Shown here one piece after another: positions 49,528 to 56,965 of a stretch of DNA of 64,000 nucleotides (the stretch's first letter is position 1; each line of letters begins with the position of its first letter). Under the pieces are notes generated by a model, which was given only the letters and a program-made list of their open reading frames with translations, was not told where the DNA came from and searched no databases. The stretch is from Streptomyces alboniger (GTDB lineage Bacteria; Actinomycetota; Actinomycetes; Streptomycetales; Streptomycetaceae). Made by a program: the position numbers and the translations under genes. Location: the NCBI RefSeq assembly GCF_008704395.1, contig NZ_CP023695.1, positions 4,774,001 through 4,838,000 of the forward strand. Reading direction: 5' to 3'.

Positions 49528-50030
49528 GCTGGGACTCCCTCCGCGGGCGGCTGCGGTCGCTGGGACCCGAACTGCTCGGCTTCGCCGCCGCCGGGATCTG
49601 CGCGTACGCCGCCGACCTCGGCCTCTTCATCTGGCTGCGCGGACCGGTGGGCATGGACCCGCTGACCGCCAAGGCGCTCTCCTTCGTGGCGGGCTGCTCC
49701 GTGGCCTACGCGGGCAACGCCCTCGGCACCTACCGGCGCGAGGCCGCCGATGCCTCGCGGCTGCGCCAGTACGCGGTGTTCTTCGCCGTCAACATCGCCG
49801 GCGCCCTCGTCCAACTCCTGTGCATCGCCGTCTCCCACTACGGGCTCGGCCTCACCTCACAGCGTGCGGACACCGTCTCGGGCGCCGGGATCGGCATGGC
49901 CCTCGCCACCGTCCTCAGATTCTGGGGAACCCGGACTCTGGTATTCCGCGTGGCGCGCGGGACTTCGGGCACGACTTCCGGCACGACCCCGGACAGGACG
50001 GCAGGCAGGGAGGCAACATGGACTGGCTGA
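49524..50030 (+). CDS. GtrA-family membrane protein
   Basis: Small four-segment membrane protein of 168 residues (FAAAGICAYAADLGLFIWLR, ALSFVAGCSVAYAGNALG, FFAVNIAGALVQLLCIAVS, GIGMALATVLRFWGTRTLVF). GtrA proteins help move lipid-linked sugars across the membrane. The mycobacterial counterpart next to dprE1 (Rv3789) is linked to DPA use, so the same role is likely. GTG 49524 overlaps the UbiA stop; the end overlaps the next gene by 13 bases. Confidence 0.85.
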   Translation: MSWDSLRGRLRSLGPELLGFAAAGICAYAADLGLFIWLRGPVGMDPLTAKALSFVAGCSVAYAGNALGTYRREAADASRLRQYAVFFAVNIAGALVQLLCIAVSHYGLGLTSQRADTVSGAGIGMALATVLRFWGTRTLVFRVARGTSGTTSGTTPDRTAGREATWTG

Positions 50031-50968
50031 AGAAGCTGCCCGGCATCGGGCCGCTCGTCGAGAAGGGCATGCGCACGCACGCGTGGCGCGCCTACGAACG
50101 GCTCGACGCGGTCCACTGGACCCGCCTCGCGGCCGCGATGACGTTCATCAGCTTCCTGGCGCTCTTCCCGCTGCTCACCGTCGCCGCCGCGATCGCCGCG
50201 GCGACGCTCACCAAGAAGCAGCAGAACACCCTTGAGGACAAGCTCTCCGACCAGGTCCCCGGCATCTCCGACCAGCTGGACCTCGACGGCCTGGTCGCCA
50301 ACGCGGGCACCGTCGGACTCGTCGCGGGCGCCCTGCTGCTCTTCACCGGCATCGGCTGGGTCGGCTCGATGCGGGAGTGCCTGCGGGCCGTCTGGGAGCT
50401 GCCGGACGAGGAGGAGAACCCCTTCCTCGGCAAGGTCAAGGACGCCGGGGTGCTCATCGGGCTCGGTGGCGCGGGTCTCGCCTCCTTCGCGGCGTCCGCG
50501 CTCGCCTCGACCGCCGTCGGCTGGACCGCCGACCTCCTCGGCGTCGACGAGACCGGCTGGGGAACGGTCCTGCTCCAGGCCATCGCGTTCGCCATCGCCG
50601 TGCTGGCCGACTTCCTCCTGCTGCTCTACGTCCTGACACTGCTGCCCGGGGTCCAGCCGCACCGGCGCGACCTCATCACCGCGGGACTGATCGGCGCGGC
50701 CGGCTTCGAACTGCTCAAACTGCTTCTTGGCGGCTACATGAAGGGCGTAGCCGCCAAGAGCATGTACGGCGCCTTCGGCGTGCCCGTCGCGCTGCTCCTG
50801 TGGATCAGCTTCACCGCGAAGCTGCTGCTGTTCTGCGCCGCCTGGACGGCGACGCGGAAGGCCTCACGCGCGACGGACACCTCCTCCGCAAAGGACGAGG
50901 AGACGCCCGGCGTCAGTCCTGACCCGGGCGACGGCCGGACTGGCCCGGCAGCGGCATCCGGCGCCTGA
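50018..50968 (+). CDS. YihY/BrkB-family membrane protein
   Basis: Integral membrane protein of 316 residues with about six hydrophobic segments (TRLAAAMTFISFLALFPLLTVAAAI, GLVAGALLLFTGIGWVGSM, LLQAIAFAIAVLADFLLLLYVLTLLP and others). The start LAAAMTFISFLALFPLL is the family's most conserved part. The function of YihY proteins is not settled. It is translationally coupled to GtrA, so it may belong to the same envelope process. Its last 56 bases overlap the convergent D,D-carboxypeptidase gene. Confidence 0.88.
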   Translation: MDWLKKLPGIGPLVEKGMRTHAWRAYERLDAVHWTRLAAAMTFISFLALFPLLTVAAAIAAATLTKKQQNTLEDKLSDQVPGISDQLDLDGLVANAGTVGLVAGALLLFTGIGWVGSMRECLRAVWELPDEEENPFLGKVKDAGVLIGLGGAGLASFAASALASTAVGWTADLLGVDETGWGTVLLQAIAFAIAVLADFLLLLYVLTLLPGVQPHRRDLITAGLIGAAGFELLKLLLGGYMKGVAAKSMYGAFGVPVALLLWISFTAKLLLFCAAWTATRKASRATDTSSAKDEETPGVSPDPGDGRTGPAAASGA

Positions 50969-52202
50969 CGACGAAGACGCCCGCGGCGAGCACCACGACC
51001 ACGCCGCCCGCCACCGCGAGCGCGACGCCCATGCCGCTCGTCCCGTCGTCGGAGGCGTGCGCCATGTTCGCCGCGGCGCCGTTCTTGCCGTCGCCGACGC
51101 CGCCCGGAGCGCCCTTGCCCGCGCCCGTGGCCCCCTTCGGGGCGACCAGCTCACCCACCGGATCGACCTTGCCCGCGGCCTTGAAGCCCCAGTCGAGGAG
51201 CCGCGCGGTCTCCTTGTAGACGGCGTGCGCCTCTCCGGAGGCGGGGTTCATGACGGTGACGAGGAGGATTTTGCCGTCACGCTCGGCGACACCGGTGAAC
51301 GTGTTCCCCGCGTTCGAGGTGTAGCCGTTCTTGACGCCCGCGATGCCCTTGTACGGGGTGACGTCCAGGCCTCCGGTGAGCAGCTTGTTGGTGTTCTGGA
51401 TCTCGAAGGAGCCGCGCTTCGTCTTGCCCTTGTCCTTGCCCTTGGTGATCTTCTTGGTCTCCCCGGGGAACGTGGCGGTGGCCGTCGAGCAGTACTCCCG
51501 GAAGTCCTTCTTCTGCAGCCCCGAGCGCGCGATCAGCGACAGGTCGTACGCGGACGACACCTGCCCCTTGGCGTCGTAACCGTCCGGCGAGACCACGTGG
51601 GTGTCCAGGGCCTGGAGGTTCTCGGCGTGCGCCTGCATGTCCTTGACGGTCTTGTCGACGCCGTCGTTCATCGCGGACAGGACGTGCACCGCGTCGTTGC
51701 CCGACTTCAGGAAGACACCGAGCCACAGGTCGTGGACGGAGTACGTCTCGTTCTCCTTGATGCCGACCATGCTGCTGCCCGCGCCGATGCCCTCCAGGTC
51801 GGAGAGCGCCACCTTGTGCTTCTGCGTCTTGGGGAACTTCGGCAGGACCGTGTCCGCGAAGAGCATCTTCAGGGTGCTCGCGGGGGGCAGCCGCCAGTGG
51901 GCGTTGTGCGCGGCGAGGACCTCGCCGGACTCCGCGTCCGAGACGATCCAGGAGCGCGCCGAGAGGTCCTTGGGCAGCACCGGGGCGCCCGGCTTGAGCT
52001 TTGCCTGGGTGCCCGGCTTCCCGAGCTGGGCCCCGCCGACGGTCGACATCGAAGCGGGCGGCTTCGGCTTGTCCTTGTCCCCTGGCTCGCCGTCCGCGAA
52101 GGCGGGAGCGGTGGTCGACACGGTCAGCAATGTCGCGGAGGCGAGCAGCACGGCGGCTTTTTTGGAGGCAGGCACGGACGAGAACGTACAGGGCGGGATC
52201 AT
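50913..52202 (-). CDS. D-alanyl-D-alanine carboxypeptidase, membrane-anchored
   Basis: Secreted serine peptidase of 429 residues that trims the terminal D-Ala of peptidoglycan stem peptides. A signal peptide (residues ~12-37, ending STTAPAFADG) is followed by the SxxK motif in PPASTLKML, SxN in SGNDAV, and the third motif as KNG in GVKNGYTSNAG rather than the usual KTG. A Gly/Ala-rich spacer leads to a C-terminal membrane anchor (GVALAVAGGVVVVLAAGVFVV) with a basic tail. ATG 52202 is used here; GTG at residue 10 is an alternative. Confidence 0.92.
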   Translation of the reverse strand: MIPPCTFSSVPASKKAAVLLASATLLTVSTTAPAFADGEPGDKDKPKPPASMSTVGGAQLGKPGTQAKLKPGAPVLPKDLSARSWIVSDAESGEVLAAHNAHWRLPPASTLKMLFADTVLPKFPKTQKHKVALSDLEGIGAGSSMVGIKENETYSVHDLWLGVFLKSGNDAVHVLSAMNDGVDKTVKDMQAHAENLQALDTHVVSPDGYDAKGQVSSAYDLSLIARSGLQKKDFREYCSTATATFPGETKKITKGKDKGKTKRGSFEIQNTNKLLTGGLDVTPYKGIAGVKNGYTSNAGNTFTGVAERDGKILLVTVMNPASGEAHAVYKETARLLDWGFKAAGKVDPVGELVAPKGATGAGKGAPGGVGDGKNGAAANMAHASDDGTSGMGVALAVAGGVVVVLAAGVFVVRRRMPLPGQSGRRPGQD

Positions 52203-52284
52203 GGCGGCCGCCGCCGAGGTGCGCTGTGTCCCGTCGTCCCCACCCCGGCGGCGGTGCGGAAGGAAACCCCGCGATACTGAACGT

Positions 52285-52527
52285 ATGAAGCTCAGCCGCC
52301 CTGTCTCCTGGTTCCTGCTCGCCTTCGGGGTGTGGAGCTGGTTCATCTGGATCACTTTCGTCAAGAACCTGTGGAAGGACGGCAGCGGGCTCGCCTTCGA
52401 TGACGCGGGCGACCCGACCGGGTACTTCTGGGTGCACCTGACGCTCGCCGTTGTCTCCTTTGTCTTGGGGACGGTGGTAGGGACCATCGGGTTCCGTGGA
52501 CTCCGCGCTCTGCGCCGTACGTCATAG
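52285..52527 (+). CDS. SCO4848-type small membrane protein
   Basis: Protein of 80 residues with two membrane segments (VSWFLLAFGVWSWFIWITFV and VHLTLAVVSFVLGTVVGTIGF) separated by an acidic loop (KDGSGLAFDDAGDPTGYF). It matches the Streptomyces SCO4848 family that lies next to the D,D-carboxypeptidase gene. Function unknown. It ends two bases before the metallophosphoesterase start, so the two are one unit. Confidence 0.85.
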   Translation: MKLSRPVSWFLLAFGVWSWFIWITFVKNLWKDGSGLAFDDAGDPTGYFWVHLTLAVVSFVLGTVVGTIGFRGLRALRRTS

Positions 52528-52529
52528 TC

Positions 52530-53768
52530 GTGGCCGTCCTCGCGGTCCTCGTGGGCCTCGCCGTCCTCGCGGCCTTCGCCGGTCTCCACTGGTACGTGTG
52601 GCGCCGCCTGGTGCGGGACACCACGGCCGGACCCGGCTTCGCCCGGCGCGCGGGCACGGTGCTCTTCGTCGCCGCCCCGCTGCTGATGTTCGCCGCGCTC
52701 GTGGCGGAGCGGGCGGGAGCGCCCTTCCTGCTCCAGCGGGTGCTCGCCTGGCCCGGCTTCCTCTGGCTGGCCCTCGCCCTGTACCTGCTGCTCGCGGTGC
52801 TCGTAGGGGAGTTGGCGCGCCCGCTGGTGCGGCGATGGGCGGAACGCACGCCTTCCGAGGACCCCGTGTCCGAGGCGCCCGCCCCCGCGGAGCCCGCCTC
52901 CGTGGAGGCTGCCCCTTCCGACCCCGCCCCCTCCGACCCCGCCCCCTCCCGCCGCCTCTTCGTCTCCCGCGTCGTCGGGGGCGCCGCCGCGGCCGCCGCC
53001 GTGGGGACCGTCGGCTACGGCACGTACGGTGTGCTCCGCGGGCCCCAGGTGAAGCGCGTCACCGTGCCGCTGGCCAAACTGCCGCGCGGGGCACACGGGT
53101 TCCGGATCGCCGTGGTCAGCGACATCCACCTCGGGCCGATCCTCGGGCGCGGCTTCACTCAGCGCGTCGTCGACACCATCAACGCCACCCAGCCCGATCT
53201 GATCGCCGTGGTCGGCGACTTGGTGGACGGCAGCGTCGAGGACCTGGGCCCGGCCGCCGCGCCCCTCGCGGGACTGCGGGCCCGGCACGGCGCGTACTTC
53301 GTGACGGGCAACCACGAGTACTTCTCCGGAGCGGAGCAGTGGGTCGACCACGTACGCGAACTCGGTCTGCGCCCGCTGCGCAACGCCCGCGCCGAACTGC
53401 CCTGGTTCGACCTCGCGGGAGTCGACGACGTGGCGGGCGAGGACGAGGGCAAGGGCCCCGACTTCGCCAGGGCCCTCGGCGACCGGGACCGCTCACGGGC
53501 GTCCGTGCTCCTCGCGCACCAGCCGGTCGTCATCCACGACGCCGTCGAACACGGAGTGGACCTCCAGCTCTCGGGCCACACGCACGGCGGCCAGCTGTGG
53601 CCGGGCAACCTCGTGGCGGATCTCGCCAACCCGACCCTCGCGGGTCTGGAGCGGTACGGCGACACGCAACTCTACGTGACGCGGGGCGCGGGCGCGTGGG
53701 GCCCGCCGGTGCGCGTGGGGGCGCCGTCGGACATCACGGTGGTGGAGCTGGCGTCGCGACAGGCCTGA
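52530..53768 (+). CDS. membrane-bound metallophosphoesterase
   Basis: Protein of 412 residues with three or more N-terminal hydrophobic segments, a Pro/Ser-rich linker, then a calcineurin-like phosphoesterase domain. The metal-binding motifs are SDIHLG, GDLVDG, GNHEYF, a lone LAHQPV and SGHTHGGQ, all intact. This arrangement is typical of YkuE-like membrane phosphoesterases; the substrate is unknown. GTG 52530 is used. Confidence 0.93.
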   Translation: MAVLAVLVGLAVLAAFAGLHWYVWRRLVRDTTAGPGFARRAGTVLFVAAPLLMFAALVAERAGAPFLLQRVLAWPGFLWLALALYLLLAVLVGELARPLVRRWAERTPSEDPVSEAPAPAEPASVEAAPSDPAPSDPAPSRRLFVSRVVGGAAAAAAVGTVGYGTYGVLRGPQVKRVTVPLAKLPRGAHGFRIAVVSDIHLGPILGRGFTQRVVDTINATQPDLIAVVGDLVDGSVEDLGPAAAPLAGLRARHGAYFVTGNHEYFSGAEQWVDHVRELGLRPLRNARAELPWFDLAGVDDVAGEDEGKGPDFARALGDRDRSRASVLLAHQPVVIHDAVEHGVDLQLSGHTHGGQLWPGNLVADLANPTLAGLERYGDTQLYVTRGAGAWGPPVRVGAPSDITVVELASRQA

Positions 53769-53790
53769 GCCCCGCCCGGCGCGGCCCCGC

Positions 53791-54240
53791 TCACGAACTG
53801 CGCGCCAGCTCCGGCCGCTTGAGGTAGTCCGCGAAGCCGATGACGTTGCCCCACGGGTCGGCGATCTCCACGGTCCACCCGGTGGCGACGGAGAACGGCT
53901 CGGCGAGCAGTACGACGCCCGCGTCCGCGAGGGCCCGCCCCTTGGCGCGGGCGTCCGGGACCTCAAGCCATACACGGGGCGAGGGCCACGGCGGCGTACG
54001 CGGCACGATGCCGTCCTCCACGCGCAGCAGCACGCCCGGCGTCTCCTTGCCCACCTTCAGGATGGCGAGGCCGATCTCGTCGAGCCGGAACGAGACGGGG
54101 AACCCGGCCCGCTCGTAGAACGCGACTGCCTCGCCCAGGTCGCCGACGGGAAACAGGACGTTGTCGAAGCCGAGCAGTTCCGCGGCGGGGTCGGCGGTGA
54201 GCTGGTCAACGGACAGGCCGACCGACTGGTTGTCTGACAT
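53791..54240 (-). CDS. VOC (glyoxalase/bleomycin-resistance fold) protein
   Basis: Single-domain VOC protein of 149 residues. The fold is indicated by FDNVLFPVGDLGEAVAFYERAGFPVSFRL, a middle strand WLEVPDARAKGRALADAGV and the C-terminal DPWGNVIGFADYLKRPEL with the usual Asp-Pro-x-Gly-Asn. No specific substrate can be named. ATG 54240. Confidence 0.85.
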   Translation of the reverse strand: MSDNQSVGLSVDQLTADPAAELLGFDNVLFPVGDLGEAVAFYERAGFPVSFRLDEIGLAILKVGKETPGVLLRVEDGIVPRTPPWPSPRVWLEVPDARAKGRALADAGVVLLAEPFSVATGWTVEIADPWGNVIGFADYLKRPELARSS

Positions 54241-54260
54241 TCCGTCAGCGTAGGGCGGGT

Positions 54261-54301
54261 CTCGCGGCACGCGCGCAGGCGCGCGAGAACGGTGCCGCGA
54301 G
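54261..54301. terminator. hairpin after the secreted-protein gene
   Basis: CTCGCGGCAC (54261-54270) pairs with GTGCCGCGAG (54292-54301). Inside, GCGCGC-AG-GCGCGC forms a second perfect stem. It terminates the minus-strand gene ending at 54338. Confidence 0.8.
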
Positions 54302-54337
54302 CGCCCTCGTTCAGCGGATTCGGCGGATTCGGCGTGC

Positions 54338-55405
54338 TCAGCGGTTGATCGACTGGATCTCCTGGACGGTGACGTCCTGGGTGCCCTCGAAGGTGCCGTC
54401 GGGCAGGTCGCCACCGGCGCCGCCCGTCCCCTCCCAGGTGATCTCCCAGGTGATGGACGCCTTCATCTCGTACGGCTCCCCGCCCGTCGCCCGCAGGTAC
54501 GTGATGCCGCACGGCGGGTCCTCCTTGGCCGACCCCTTCGTGTACGGCGTCCCGATGCTGCCGTCGTCGCCGACCGGGCACTCGCCGTCGGCGGGGAAGG
54601 TCTCGGCGTCCGAGGTGCCGGGCTCCAGGCGCAGGCTGACGGGCTTGGCGGTGGTCTGCGCCCAGATGCCGGTGCCGGGCAGTTCGGCGCGCACCTTGAC
54701 GGGCTCGAACTTCCCCTTGTCCAGCCACACCCAGGTGGGCAGGTTCACGGTCGACCTGCCCTGGGGCTTCATCTCGACCTTGGTGTCGGGGACCTTGATC
54801 CGGTCGTACGCGTACGAGGCGAGGACCTTGGGCGTCGGGGCGTTCTTGATCTTCGGGACGGTGCCGGTGTCCTGCCAGAAGAGGTTCTTCTCGCAGTCGT
54901 ACGCCTCCGGGTCGTCCTCCCTGTCCGGATTGACGACACCGCGCCAGAACTTGCCGTCCTTGCCGAGGTTGAAGTCCTTGTAGCCCTCGGCGCCGTCGGA
55001 CTGGGGCTTGCCCTTCTCGTAGTGGTCGACCATCAGGTCCCTGCCCCAGCTGAGCGTGGGGGTGACGTGCACCAGGCCCTTGTTGGGCTCCTTCTTGAGC
55101 CGCTCCACGGCGTCCTTCACCTGCTCGGGGGTCGCCACGGGCTCGTACCAGCACGCCGGGGGCCGCCAGTTGGGGTCCACCGGGACGACGGGCCTGTTTG
55201 CGGCGCCCTTGCCGCCGCTGACCTGCGTGACCTCGATGCTGGTGGTGCCGGCGCCGGCCATGAGGGTGTTGCCGGTGGCCCCGCCGGAGGGCCCCGAGGG
55301 AGCCTGGTTCGCCTTGTCGCCGATGGCGTACGCCGCCGGGGAGAGGCCCACGGTGAGGGCCGCGGCGACGAGGAACGCCCCTGCCCCGGCGGTCGCGCGC
55401 GTCAC
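54338..55405 (-). CDS. secreted hypothetical protein
   Basis: Exported protein of 355 residues. A signal peptide (VTRATAGAGAFLVAAALTVGLSPAAYA) is followed by a soluble, Trp/Pro/Lys-rich domain with few hydrophobic stretches and at least four cysteines (ACWYEP, YDCEKN, GECPVG, PPCGIT). I do not recognise the family. GTG 55405 overlaps the stop of the upstream lipoprotein gene (GTGA), so the two proteins are made together and may act together outside the cell. Confidence 0.75.
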   Translation of the reverse strand: MTRATAGAGAFLVAAALTVGLSPAAYAIGDKANQAPSGPSGGATGNTLMAGAGTTSIEVTQVSGGKGAANRPVVPVDPNWRPPACWYEPVATPEQVKDAVERLKKEPNKGLVHVTPTLSWGRDLMVDHYEKGKPQSDGAEGYKDFNLGKDGKFWRGVVNPDREDDPEAYDCEKNLFWQDTGTVPKIKNAPTPKVLASYAYDRIKVPDTKVEMKPQGRSTVNLPTWVWLDKGKFEPVKVRAELPGTGIWAQTTAKPVSLRLEPGTSDAETFPADGECPVGDDGSIGTPYTKGSAKEDPPCGITYLRATGGEPYEMKASITWEITWEGTGGAGGDLPDGTFEGTQDVTVQEIQSINR

Positions 55406-56058
55406 TTGCACCCTCCCGGCACCGTCTCCAGCGCGGCGGTCTGCCATACGCCCTGCGGCGACTTGGTGAGCCGGGCCCGGTACTGAAGGACGGACTCGGG
55501 GGAGTCCGGGGTCCGCGTGACCTTCCCGGTCCTGCGGTTCTTCGTGGCCGACTTGCGCTCGTCGACGCAGTAGAACAGCACGCCCGCGCCGTCGTCGGTG
55601 ACATGGGCCTTGGCGTTGTACGCCTTGATCTCGCCGATCAGGCTGTCATCGGTCTCGACGAAGCTCTTGATCCACTTACGGGCCGTGGCGAGGGAGGCGC
55701 CCGTGTCGTAGAACGCCACCGCGTCCGCGTCCGGGTCGGCCTCGATGATCGCCGCGTACTTCGCCCGCAGTTCCTCCCGCCCGTCGTCCAGGATCGCCTG
55801 CTTCTTCGGGTCGCCGCTGGTCCAGCCCACGAAGTCCGCCTCGAACCCCGAGGGAAGCTCGACCTCGGGACGCTTCGCTCCGCCGGGCTTCCTGGAGGCC
55901 TCGGCCGAAGCCGAAGCCGGCGCCCCGCCTCCGCCATCCGCGCCCTCGATCTTGTCGGAGGAGCCGCCGTCACCCCCTCCCGAACCACATGCGGTCAACA
56001 ACACGGCCGCGGACACGGTCAGGGCGGCCGTCGTCACGAGACGGGTGGGGCGATGCAC
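55402..56058 (-). CDS. lipoprotein, hypothetical
   Basis: Protein of 218 residues with a lipobox signal peptide (LVTTAALTVSAAVLLTAC). A Gly/Ser/Ala-rich tether leads to a small alpha/beta domain (FVGWTSGDPKKQAILDDGREELRAKYAAI ... GVLFYCVDERKSATKNRRTGK ... QYRARLTKSPQGVWQTAALE). It has the look of a SnoaL/NTF2-like secreted fold but I cannot confirm that. GTG 56058 follows AGGAG. First gene of a two-gene unit. Confidence 0.78.
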   Translation of the reverse strand: MHRPTRLVTTAALTVSAAVLLTACGSGGGDGGSSDKIEGADGGGGAPASASAEASRKPGGAKRPEVELPSGFEADFVGWTSGDPKKQAILDDGREELRAKYAAIIEADPDADAVAFYDTGASLATARKWIKSFVETDDSLIGEIKAYNAKAHVTDDGAGVLFYCVDERKSATKNRRTGKVTRTPDSPESVLQYRARLTKSPQGVWQTAALETVPGGCK

Positions 56059-56125
56059 TCTCGAACTCCTGTTGCGTATGTGGGGGGATGCGATAGACGA
56101 AGTGACGTTTCTGTGGGGGGCGTGG

Positions 56126-56177
56126 TGTACGCGCATGGGCCCCGCTCCTCGGAAGGAGCGGGGCCCATGCGCGTACA
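56126..56177. terminator. perfect 24-bp hairpin after sdhB
   Basis: The left arm 56126-56149 starts TGTACGCGCATGGGC. The right arm 56154-56177 ends GCCCATGCGCGTACA. The arms are completely complementary, with a 4-base CGGA loop. It lies 18 bases past the sdhB stop and upstream of the lipoprotein start, so it ends sdhCDAB and insulates the next gene. Confidence 0.9.
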
Positions 56178-56194
56178 GGCGTGACCAGGGACGG

Positions 56195-56965
56195 TCAGAA
56201 GCGACGCGTGATCAGCGCGCGCTTGACCTCCTGGATCGCCTTCGTGACCTCGATGCCACGCGGGCACGCGTCCGTGCAGTTGAACGTCGTGCGGCAACGC
56301 CACACGCCGTCCTTGTCGTTCAGGATCTCCAGACGCTGCTCGCCCGCCTCGTCACGCGAGTCGAAGATGAAGCGGTGCGCGTTGACGATCGCGGCCGGGC
56401 CGAAGTACTGGCCGTCGTTCCAGAACACCGGGCACGAGGACGTGCACGCGGCGCACAGGATGCACTTCGTCGTGTCGTCGAAGCGCTCGCGGTCCTCGGC
56501 GGACTGGTAGCGCTCGCGCGTGGGCTCGTTGCCCTTGGTCACGAGGAACGGCATCACGTCGCGGTACGCCTGGAAGAACGGGTCCATGTCGACGACCAGG
56601 TCCTTCAGGACCGTCAGACCCTTGATCGGCTCGACCGTGATCGGCTTGGCCGGGTTGATGTCCTTGATCAGGGTCTTGCAGGCCAGACGGTTCTTGCCGT
56701 TGATCCGCATGGCGTCCGAGCCGCAGATGCCGTGCGCGCAGGAGCGGCGGAACGTCAGCGTGCCGTCCATGTCCCACTTGACCTTGTGGAGGGCGTCGAG
56801 GACGCGCTCCTTCGGGTCGATCTCCAGCTGGAAGTCCTGCCACGTGGCGTCCGCCGAGACCTCGGGGTTGAAGCGGCGCACGCGCAGGGTGATCGTGATG
56901 TACGGGGAGTCGGCGAAGCCCGCCTCGGGCTTGGCGTCTTCCTTGTCGAGGGTCGGGGTTGCCAT
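56195..56965 (-). CDS. sdhB: succinate dehydrogenase iron-sulfur subunit
   Basis: Iron-sulfur subunit of complex II, 256 residues. The [2Fe-2S] cluster site has Cys76 and Cys81 in SCAHGICGSDAM plus Cys96 in RLACKT, with the usual Asp in the third place. The [4Fe-4S]/[3Fe-4S] sites are CILCAACTSSCP and TTFNCTDACPRGI. Overlaps the sdhA stop by one base. Confidence 0.97.
   Translation of the reverse strand: MATPTLDKEDAKPEAGFADSPYITITLRVRRFNPEVSADATWQDFQLEIDPKERVLDALHKVKWDMDGTLTFRRSCAHGICGSDAMRINGKNRLACKTLIKDINPAKPITVEPIKGLTVLKDLVVDMDPFFQAYRDVMPFLVTKGNEPTRERYQSAEDRERFDDTTKCILCAACTSSCPVFWNDGQYFGPAAIVNAHRFIFDSRDEAGEQRLEILNDKDGVWRCRTTFNCTDACPRGIEVTKAIQEVKRALITRRF

Noticed and set aside
51057..52280. 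Long + strand frame over the D,D-carboxypeptidase gene
   Set aside because: Antisense shadow without motifs; the minus strand has signal peptide, SxxK and anchor.
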